This document shows, one piece after another, positions 39,997 through 44,731 of a stretch of DNA of 44,731 bases (the stretch's first letter is position 1; each line of letters begins with the position of its first letter). The position numbers and the translations under genes are program-made. The notes under the pieces were generated by a model, which saw only the letters and a program-made list of their open reading frames with translations, was not told the DNA's origin and did not search any database. The stretch spans positions 1 through 44,731 of IMG/VR virus record IMGVR_UViG_3300007734_000697; one strand, written 5' to 3'. The stretch is from a virus.

Positions 39997-40178
39997 TCCT
40001 TATCAAATTTTAAAATATTGAGAATGACTATATCTCCCTTAATTCCCACATCTTTTTTAAGCGCATCTATAAGAGATAAAAAACATTTTTTTGTCAATTT
40101 TTCAGCAGAAGAAATACAGTGTTGAGTCACAAGTTCTTTATTTTTTATATACTCAAAAACAACCAGATCGTCATTCAT
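39993..40178 (-). CDS. Hypothetical protein, 61 aa
   Basis: Coupled by ATGA to the HTH gene. Alpha/beta small protein (VVFEYIKNKELV, LTKKCFLSLIDALKK). Not recognised. Confidence 0.6.
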   Translation of the reverse strand: MNDDLVVFEYIKNKELVTQHCISSAEKLTKKCFLSLIDALKKDVGIKGDIVILNILKFDKE

Positions 40179-40483
40179 AATGGAAATTCCTCAACTTTTA
40201 AATCTAGTGCGTCGTAGATTATTTTAATGTGTTTTTTTGTTGGAAAACGATAGCCGGTTTCGAACATTGAGATTTGCTTGTCGCTTAATCTGCCATTTGT
40301 TTTTCTGGATAGCTGATTTTGGCTGAGGCCAGAATGGTGCCTGATTATCCATAGGTGATTTGCTATATTTCTCTGTAATTCCGTTAATTCTCTGTTTTTT
40401 AATATGATTGGAGGGTGCTCATCTCTGTATTTTTCTAGACGTTTTAGTGCATTTTTGGTTGGATTTGGCGTAAAAATTTTCAT
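40175..40483 (-). CDS. XRE-family HTH transcriptional regulator, 102 aa
   Basis: Residues about 40-95 form a Cro/C1 helix-turn-helix (HLWIIRHHSGLSQNQLSRKT, QISMFETGYRFPT, IKIIYDALDL). Short N-terminal extension. Likely repressor or Cro-like regulator; the inverted repeat in the divergent promoter region 1.2 kb upstream is a candidate target. Confidence 0.8.
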   Translation of the reverse strand: MKIFTPNPTKNALKRLEKYRDEHPPIILKNRELTELQRNIANHLWIIRHHSGLSQNQLSRKTNGRLSDKQISMFETGYRFPTKKHIKIIYDALDLKVEEFPL

Positions 40484-40484
40484 G

Positions 40485-40655
40485 CTATTTTAGCTCCTTT
40501 TGGAATCGTTGTAGGCATTCTATTATTTTGGGGATTTCTTCTTTTGGGTTGGCGATATAGATTTGGGAGTCTTCAAATTGATCTGAAATAAGTAGAAATT
40601 TTTTGCCTTTGTAATTTGAAATTGATATCTCTACCTCGTCCCCTAAATATTTCAT
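40485..40655 (-). CDS. Hypothetical protein, 56 aa
   Basis: Starts on TAATG with the preceding stop at 40655, after GAGGAGAAAAAA. Small alpha/beta protein (VEISISNYKGKKFLLIS). Not recognised. Confidence 0.6.
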   Translation of the reverse strand: MKYLGDEVEISISNYKGKKFLLISDQFEDSQIYIANPKEEIPKIIECLQRFQKELK

Positions 40656-40924
40656 TATTTTTTCTCCTCAAACATGAAGGTTTCTTTTTTCATTAGCCCA
40701 CAATTTCTGCATCTTTGTATGTATGTTCGGCCTATTTCCCTTGGTTCGATTTTATCGGTACTTGTAATGCGCGAAATTGCTGATGGGAAGGGTTTGTCAA
40801 AAATTAAATGCTCTTTTTTTATTTCCCATATATGGCATTTAGAGGTTGATGGTTCCATTATTTTATCTTCATAGTGATAGCCGGTTGCTTGAGCTAAGGC
40901 TTTACATGGTTGTGTATTAATCAT
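40655..40924 (-). CDS. Hypothetical protein with C-terminal zinc motif, 89 aa
   Basis: Near the end it has CRNCGLMKKETFMFEE, and Cys residues near 7 and 30 may complete a zinc site. Coupled by TAATG. Not recognised. Confidence 0.6.
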   Translation of the reverse strand: MINTQPCKALAQATGYHYEDKIMEPSTSKCHIWEIKKEHLIFDKPFPSAISRITSTDKIEPREIGRTYIQRCRNCGLMKKETFMFEEKK

Positions 40925-41160
40925 TAATTAGCTCCTTTTTTAGGTAGTCCGAGTCGGTATTTGATTATAATGAAAAGGCAGGCGGCTAAGCAGTGATCTT
41001 GCATAAATGGGGTATGATTTTCAATTTTTATATCATTTAGTTTGAATATTTCAATTAATTCATCAAAAGCCTCTTTGAACGATTCGTTATTTGATCTCTC
41101 CCAATGGTATTGAATATGGTCTAAAGCGTCTTCGAGTGTAATTTCGGACAGGTATTTCAT
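40924..41160 (-). CDS. Hypothetical protein, 78 aa
   Basis: Helical acidic protein (EITLEDALDHIQYHWERS) with a hydrophobic stretch near 58-70. Starts by ATGA coupling to the 34-aa gene. Not recognised. Confidence 0.6.
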   Translation of the reverse strand: MKYLSEITLEDALDHIQYHWERSNNESFKEAFDELIEIFKLNDIKIENHTPFMQDHCLAACLFIIIKYRLGLPKKGAN

Positions 41161-41261
41161 TCTTCTTCATCCTTTATATCAGTAAAAAATTTGTATGGGT
41201 CTTTATCTTTCGGTACAAAGGTAGCCTCATAATCATCGTACGCGTCTGTCGAATCTGACAT
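41157..41261 (-). CDS. Small acidic protein, 34 aa
   Basis: TAGGAGATAATTAAA before ATG 41261. Strongly acidic (MSDSTDAYDDYE... and DEEE end), a composition seen in DNA-mimic inhibitors, but too short to judge. ATGA coupled downstream. Confidence 0.5.
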   Translation of the reverse strand: MSDSTDAYDDYEATFVPKDKDPYKFFTDIKDEEE

Positions 41262-41262
41262 T

Positions 41263-41403
41263 TTAATTATCTCCTAAAACCGAAATAATTTCGTACTCCA
41301 GCTCAAGTTTATCGACCATTATTTTATCGCCACATTCTTTAATTGAGTTTGTGGTGTGGATTCTGAGTTTGGTGTCTGATGGGTGGTAGAGTAAGTATTT
41401 CAT
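41263..41403 (-). CDS. Hypothetical protein, 46 aa
   Basis: ATG 41403 is coupled by ATGA to the upstream gene. Begins MKYLLYHPSDTKLRIHTT. Its stop lies one base from the next start. Not recognised. Confidence 0.6.
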   Translation of the reverse strand: MKYLLYHPSDTKLRIHTTNSIKECGDKIMVDKLELEYEIISVLGDN

Positions 41404-41639
41404 TTCTTTTCCTCAGCTATTAGGCCCATTGCTATTGTGGTTCCAGGAACATCTGAATCTGTAATTAGCTCTCCGCAGTAATTGTAAGTAGCTACGTATC
41501 TAACTTTAATCAAGATATTGTCACTGTTATATGTTCTTAGAATATCAACTACGGTACATTCTTTTGGGTACTTTCCCCGTGTTTTAAACTTCGATCCAAT
41601 TTCATAATCAATAGTTCTATCCAGGCTTCTATCTTGCAT
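41400..41639 (-). CDS. Conserved-type phage hypothetical protein, 79 aa
   Basis: Start set at ATG 41639, properly spaced from AAGGAGTG; a GTG three codons earlier would overlap that site. The core (KFKTRGKYPKECTVVDILRT, then KVRYVATYNYCGELITDSDV) follows a recurrent phage protein pattern (GKxPxxCTVxDxxxTxN...VRYVAxHxFxGQxVTDxDV). Role unknown. First gene behind the leftward early promoter. Confidence 0.65.
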   Translation of the reverse strand: MQDRSLDRTIDYEIGSKFKTRGKYPKECTVVDILRTYNSDNILIKVRYVATYNYCGELITDSDVPGTTIAMGLIAEEKK

Positions 41640-41708
41640 CTCAATCACTCCTTATTCTTTTTATCTCTCAACCTGTTGTAACTCCCGTCAATCTCAGTTG
41701 ATATTAAT

Positions 41709-41737
41709 ATGGTACCATGAGGTTATATACGTGTCAA
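41709..41737 (-). promoter_or_regulatory. Leftward early promoter
   Basis: Read leftward: TTGACA (41737-41732), 17-bp spacer, TACCAT (41714-41709). It would drive the leftward arm beginning at 41639. The -35 lies within the inverted repeat 41727-41756. Confidence 0.7.
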
Positions 41738-41756
41738 CTAGCTAACCGACACGTAT
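41727..41756. promoter_or_regulatory. Inverted-repeat operator between divergent promoters
   Basis: ATACGTGTC (41727-41735) and GACACGTAT (41748-41756) are perfect 9-bp arms, centre to centre about two helical turns. The left arm covers the leftward -35, and the right arm ends 14 bases before the rightward -35. Typical site for a dimeric repressor, for which two or three HTH proteins are encoded. Confidence 0.7.
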
Positions 41757-41769
41757 GTCGCTCAGTGCT

Positions 41770-41798
41770 TTGACAGAATATCTAAACCATGATAAACT
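41770..41798 (+). promoter_or_regulatory. Rightward promoter before the small-terminase gene
   Basis: TTGACA (41770-41775), 17-bp spacer, TAAACT (41793-41798). Expected start near 41805, giving an 89-base leader to ATG 41894. Confidence 0.65.
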
Positions 41799-41811
41799 TA
41801 CGATAGTTACC

Positions 41812-41868
41812 AGCTCGTCTATCTTGATATGCAACACAGTAATTTTAATAGATCAAATACGACGAGCT
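41812..41868 (+). promoter_or_regulatory. Leader hairpin
   Basis: AGCTCGTC (41812-41819) pairs with GACGAGCT (41861-41868), and further in TTGAT (41824-41828) pairs with ATCAA (41852-41856). The structure covers most of the leader between the promoter and the ribosome site TTAGGAGTAATCG. It could control translation, serve as an RNA-stability element, or be DNA-level packaging signal. Confidence 0.5.
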
Positions 41869-41893
41869 TAAATTTTATCATTAGGAGTAATCG

Positions 41894-42397
41894 ATGGAAG
41901 CAATTAAATCTCTTGCGGCTGAATTGATCGCTCAAGCCCCTCCTAAAACTCCTAACACTGAACCAAAATATAATCGTTCAAACGAGATAAAAATTCTTGC
42001 TTTAACACTCTATTCTACAGGGTATTCAATGCAACAAATTGCTGATACCTGCAATGTTTCTAAGGCGTCTGTTCATTCTTGGATTCATAACTGTGAAAAT
42101 CTATTAGATAATGATTCCCTTTTTGAAGTGTCTGACCAATTAAAAGAAAATCTCTCAAAAAAGCTATACATTAATGCAAATAAAAGCTTCGTTTCTGCTA
42201 TGGATGACAATAAAATCGAGAAATCATCAACATTGCAACTCGTAACTGCTGGATCAATTATGATAGATAAGGCTCGGTTACTTGACGGGCAATCAACAGA
42301 GAATGTTGCCCACCTATATAAACGTAGCGAGAAGGCTAAATCGAAGGTTGAGGCCTTAAATAACGAAATAGAAGAGTTGGAACGTCAGCTAAAGTGA
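41894..42397 (+). CDS. HTH protein, probable terminase small subunit, 167 aa
   Basis: TTAGGAGTAATCG precedes the ATG. Residues about 30-62 form a helix-turn-helix (LTLYSTGYSMQQIADTCNVS, KASVHSWI). A central helical region (STLQLVTAGSIMIDKARLLD) and a C-terminal coiled coil (SKVEALNNEIEELERQL) follow. That order and the DKARLLxG motif recall podovirus small terminases. It lies 4.9 kb upstream of terL across the closed ends, farther than usual, and the promoter position would equally suit a regulator. Confidence 0.55.
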   Translation: MEAIKSLAAELIAQAPPKTPNTEPKYNRSNEIKILALTLYSTGYSMQQIADTCNVSKASVHSWIHNCENLLDNDSLFEVSDQLKENLSKKLYINANKSFVSAMDDNKIEKSSTLQLVTAGSIMIDKARLLDGQSTENVAHLYKRSEKAKSKVEALNNEIEELERQLK

Positions 42398-42657
42398 TAG
42401 CCTTTGTATCCTATGATATGTGGCTTTAAAGCGATTTAAAGGACCACTATTTCGCACGGCAATCAGGCAAATGGGAGAGTTGCGCTCCACGGTATCTCAA
42501 GATACCTTCCCTCAATCTCTAGAAATTAAGAGTAACAGCATTGATCTATCTATGCACCATTGCATCACAATTCTTTTGCTAAGTTTGAACTTCCCAGTCA
42601 GTGACTTAACTGTATATATAGTACCAATTATTTAGTGATTAGTCAATAGAAGATACT
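42398..42657. other. Non-coding stretch after the small-terminase gene
   Basis: No supported gene from 42398 to 42850. This part holds a short hairpin, GGTATC/GATACC (42491-42496, 42501-42506) around TCAA, and AT-rich sequence. A 71-codon frame at 42420 lacks a ribosome site. Lying next to a probable terS, it is a candidate packaging (pac/cos) region. Confidence 0.4.
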
Positions 42658-42673
42658 CAATCATATATGATTG
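42658..42673. promoter_or_regulatory. 16-bp palindrome upstream of rightward promoter
   Basis: CAATCATA followed by TATGATTG, perfect. A partial inverted half (CACATATAATTG) follows at about 42678-42689. Its centre is near -60 relative to the promoter at 42690, a usual place for an activator or looping repressor. Confidence 0.6.
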
Positions 42674-42689
42674 CAGTCACATATAATTG

Positions 42690-42718
42690 TTGAACATTGT
42701 GTTAAAATATACTACAAT
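42690..42718 (+). promoter_or_regulatory. Rightward promoter for the early small genes
   Basis: TTGAAC (42690-42695), 17-bp spacer, TACAAT (42713-42718). Expected start near 42725, placing the G-rich tract in the leader of the 42851 gene. Confidence 0.55.
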
Positions 42719-42775
42719 ATCATCATTAATATAGGATATTTTATGATGAATCTATTGGTTTAATTTGAGGCCCGT

Positions 42776-42807
42776 GGGGGGTGGGGAAGGGGAAGGGTTG
42801 GAAGGGG
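42776..42807 (+). promoter_or_regulatory. G-quadruplex-like tract in the early leader
   Basis: Runs of 6, 4, 4, 3, 2 and 4 G separated by one or two bases (T, AA, AA, TT, AA), within an otherwise AT-rich genome. Four runs of three or more with very short loops meet the usual quadruplex rule on the sense strand. It lies about 50 bases after the predicted start and 43 bases before ATG 42851. Confidence 0.7.
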
Positions 42808-42850
42808 CCAGTCGCTGCGTATCTACGAAAAAATAAAAAGAGGTTGATAT

Positions 42851-42994
42851 ATGATTAAAGAATATGAAGAATTAGAAAAAAATAGCTTAGATTCATACAA
42901 GAAAGCATTTGATGAAGGAGTACAGTTCTCTGCGAATCAGACAAGGTCTACTATTGCAGAATTAGAGAAGAAGGTTGAAGGAGTTAAAGATTAA
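42851..42994 (+). CDS. Small acidic helical protein, 47 aa
   Basis: AAGAGGTTGATAT before the ATG. Coiled-coil-like (MIKEYEELEKNSLDSYKKAF, then STIAELEKKVEGV). First gene behind the G-rich leader. Not recognised. Confidence 0.6.
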   Translation: MIKEYEELEKNSLDSYKKAFDEGVQFSANQTRSTIAELEKKVEGVKD

Positions 42995-43175
42995 TTCTAC
43001 AAGTACAATTCTACAAGATATCTGGGATATGGTAGAAGAGTCTAGGAGAAATAGGCAATACGCTAAAGGTAGGTTTATTGGAGCTGATTATATTTACAAC
43101 TGGGGTGTAGCAGACGGGTTGGTAAAGGCACATAGTTACCTATTTGGTAAATGGGAGAAGAAAGGAAATGAGTAG
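42975..43175 (+). CDS. Hypothetical protein, 66 aa (TTG start)
   Basis: TTG 42975 follows GAGAAGAAGG and overlaps the previous gene by 20 bases; ATG 43029 is an alternative. Contains ESRRNRQYAKGRFIGADYIY, basic and aromatic. Not recognised. Confidence 0.55.
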   Translation: MKELKINSTSTILQDIWDMVEESRRNRQYAKGRFIGADYIYNWGVADGLVKAHSYLFGKWEKKGNE

Positions 43176-43380
43176 AGTGCCAAGTACTGAAGAGGTCGAA
43201 TTTGCAATTAAGGAGTGTGAATTCCTTGATTATGATGAGATCATAAGCAGAAAGGAGTTAATGCAGACGATTATATATGCTACGTGTGTTCCATTTGTAA
43301 GTATACAAAGGCATGCCCTATCAACAATACTTGATAGGAAGAATAGGAAGCCTAAATATGAACTTGGAGGTAAAAAATAG
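43168..43380 (+). CDS. Hypothetical protein, 70 aa
   Basis: Start at ATG 43168 behind AGAAAGGAA, overlapping the previous stop. Acidic N-terminus and basic end (LDRKNRKPKYELGGKK). Not recognised. Confidence 0.6.
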   Translation: MSRVPSTEEVEFAIKECEFLDYDEIISRKELMQTIIYATCVPFVSIQRHALSTILDRKNRKPKYELGGKK

Positions 43381-43381
43381 A

Positions 43382-43525
43382 ATGATTAACAAAGTTAACC
43401 ATCTTAGCCATCCTAAAAAAGATAGGACAAGGTGTGGTAAAGATTTGGCCTATACAACCGATATTAAAAAGGTCACGTGTGCTACATGCCTGAGAATAGA
43501 TAGAGTTTTTGGAGGAAAGAAATGA
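43382..43525 (+). CDS. Zinc-binding small protein, 47 aa
   Basis: ATG 43382 lies behind TTGGAGGTAAAAAATAG. Has HLSHPKKDRTRCGKDL and VTCATCLRI: the H...RTxCG...VTCxxC layout of a common short phage/actinophage-type zinc protein. Function unknown. ATGA coupled to the next gene. Confidence 0.65.
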   Translation: MINKVNHLSHPKKDRTRCGKDLAYTTDIKKVTCATCLRIDRVFGGKK

Positions 43526-43902
43526 AAGATTTAAGAGAGGAAGTGAGTACTGAATTAAGTACTGGTAAAGCAATGGCACTGGAAATTTTATTTGCTGGGA
43601 ATGCATTTACTATAAAATTAGGGGGAATAAATTTAGGAATATATATGAATGATATAGCATTCCAGCGTGGAAGTGAAGGATTGTTGATCAATTTGCCAAT
43701 TGATTCTACTGAAAAAGCTTTAAAAGAGGGAGCCATTAGTCGTATTCCACTCAATTATCTTCCTCCGCGTGTTGAGATGTGGGAAAGAGGAGGCGATAAT
43801 GTATTAGATTTTAAGAAGTTTAAGGCAAAAAAATCCGAAATAAATATAGATACTAACTACGAATATTCAACCAGAAAAAGAAGGTTAAAAGATAAAAAAT
43901 GA
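43522..43902 (+). CDS. Hypothetical protein, 126 aa
   Basis: GGAGGAAAGAA before the ATG. Soluble alpha/beta protein (FAGNAFTIKLGGINLGIYM) with a basic C-terminus (YSTRKRRLKDKK). Not recognised. Confidence 0.65.
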   Translation: MKDLREEVSTELSTGKAMALEILFAGNAFTIKLGGINLGIYMNDIAFQRGSEGLLINLPIDSTEKALKEGAISRIPLNYLPPRVEMWERGGDNVLDFKKFKAKKSEINIDTNYEYSTRKRRLKDKK

Positions 43903-44036
43903 GACAAAAGATTATTGGTAATTATTATTTTGGAACAGATCAAGTTCAGGTATTTGACTTAATTAATAAAGAGAAGGAATTATTCGATTCTGAAGGCGAT
44001 AAATGGCTATTAGAGAACTTGGAGGAAAGTAAGTGA
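43899..44036 (+). CDS. Hypothetical protein, 45 aa
   Basis: Coupled by ATGA (43899-43902). Aromatic start (IIGNYYFGTDQVQVFDL) and acidic end. Its own coding sequence carries the GGAGG used by the next gene. Confidence 0.55.
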   Translation: MRQKIIGNYYFGTDQVQVFDLINKEKELFDSEGDKWLLENLEESK

Positions 44037-44296
44037 GAATTTTTATGATTTTGTTAAATTTATTTAAAAAAGAAGAAAAAAAAGAGGATATCAAGATTCC
44101 TGATCCAGTCTATTGTAAAGATTGTAAGTTCTTGCAGAGAGGAGATGTGCCAAATCTTAAATGCTTAAACCCTAAGAACTTTAACAATGTTGATTTAGAG
44201 GGATTTGAGATAAAATTTAGTCTCGGGGTTCCTGAAATTAAGAATCAGAATAATGACTGTCAATACTTTTCTAAAAGGGCTTCCGAGATACTATGA
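44033..44296 (+). CDS. Zinc-binding protein, 87 aa (GTG start)
   Basis: GTG 44033 is ideally spaced from TTGGAGGAAAGTAA, so it is preferred over the later ATG 44045. Contains CKDCKFL near 28, then Cys near 44 and 76 (KCLNPKN, DCQYF), resembling a phage family in which CxxC...CxxP...CxxF form one zinc site. Coupled to the HTH gene by ATGA. Confidence 0.6.
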   Translation: MRIFMILLNLFKKEEKKEDIKIPDPVYCKDCKFLQRGDVPNLKCLNPKNFNNVDLEGFEIKFSLGVPEIKNQNNDCQYFSKRASEIL

Positions 44297-44724
44297 AAGA
44301 GATAATCAAGTGCATAAAACATCACCGAAAAACAAAAAGTCAGCGCCAATTAGCTAAAGAAATAGGTATTTCACAAACCACTCTTTGTAGACTTGAATCC
44401 GGTGGCAATAGAGTCCCTCGATTATCAAATTACAATAAAATAATAAAGTGGTATAGCATTCAAAAATCAATTGAAATACAACAAGAAGGCGCTCTTAATC
44501 CTAATTATAAGTCACTTTATGGCTATAATAGTCCTATTAATAACCATTATAGGTATGGTTTTATTACTAGAAGACAAGAAATTAGAAATAGTAGTTTTAA
44601 AGAAAACTTTTTGAATGGCGATATTTTTGAAAATGTAGTAATTGTTGTTTTAAGTATTACTCTAGTAGTTGTTTTAAGCATGGTATACCTATTCCTAAAC
44701 CTTTTTCAATGGATATTCAATTAA
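44293..44724 (+). CDS. HTH protein with C-terminal membrane anchor, 143 aa
   Basis: Residues 5-52 form an XRE helix-turn-helix (HRKTKSQRQLAKEIGISQTT, LCRLESGGNRVPRL). A polar linker rich in Asn/Tyr follows, and residues about 113-140 are a strong membrane helix (VVIVVLSITLVVVLSMVYLF). A DNA-binding domain tied to the membrane is unusual for phage regulators. The 3' part is repeated at window start because of the assembly overlap. Confidence 0.8.
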   Translation: MKEIIKCIKHHRKTKSQRQLAKEIGISQTTLCRLESGGNRVPRLSNYNKIIKWYSIQKSIEIQQEGALNPNYKSLYGYNSPINNHYRYGFITRRQEIRNSSFKENFLNGDIFENVVIVVLSITLVVVLSMVYLFLNLFQWIFN

Positions 44725-44731
44725 AATTACG
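44605..44731. repeat. Right copy of 127-bp terminal overlap
   Basis: Exact copy of bases 1-127. Continuing from 44731 to base 128 keeps the leader and ribosome site of the gene at 157 intact, which supports true circular closure. Confidence 0.95.

Noticed and set aside
42420-42635. 71-codon frame after the small terminase gene
   Set aside because: No ribosome site, atypical composition and it covers hairpin sequence; treated as non-coding.

Overview
The window is one complete tailed-phage genome opened at an arbitrary point. Its first 127 bases recur exactly as its last 127 bases (44605-44731), so the unique molecule is a closed circle or circular permutation of 44,604 bp. It is AT-rich and densely packed, with most genes joined by ATGA or TAATG overlaps. 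The portal, capsid, P22 gp4-type connector, P22 gp10-type plug and three long ejection-type proteins, with no tape-measure or sheath gene, indicate a short-tailed (podovirus) particle. Strong AGGAG ribosome sites and TTGACA/TATAAT-type promoters point to an ordinary sigma70 bacterial host outside the Bacteroidota. I cannot name the host. I see no integrase, DNA polymerase, primase or helicase.

Layout, reading through the closed ends. A control region (about 41640-41890) holds two divergent promoters around an inverted-repeat operator. To its right lie a probable small terminase gene (41894), a 450-base non-coding stretch with a palindrome, a promoter and a G-quadruplex-like tract, then a rightward run of small genes (42851-44724, continuing at 157-2157: zinc-ribbon proteins, two Cro/C1-type HTH proteins, basic peptides). 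The late genes follow: large terminase, portal, GroES-like co-chaperonin, scaffold, decoration and capsid proteins, tail and fibre proteins, ejection proteins, M15 endolysin and a holin candidate, ending at 25671.

The other arm (41639 back to 25672) runs leftward and carries about forty short genes: an HTH regulator, YopX-type proteins, an RNA ligase, a Sak4-like ATPase, a prohibitin/SPFH membrane protein and a DUF669-like single-strand-binding protein. Three genes in this arm are built on coding tandem repeats: a (Gly-X)n array, an 18-bp hexapeptide array and a 9-bp Cys-every-third-residue array interrupted by two amber codons. Small broken genes also occur here (a frameshifted zinc protein and a phosphoesterase stub).

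Inside the leftward arm is a rightward island (about 29430-32047) with a tRNA-Thr(UGU), a promoter followed by a hairpin/terminator that could make a small RNA, and an origin-like region with AT-rich iterons and four same-direction DnaA boxes spaced 11, 21 and 21 bp. With no replication enzymes seen, the simplest reading is that host DnaA and the host replisome start replication here, while the Sak4/SSB pair handles recombination. Functions come from motif recognition by eye; no database search was run.
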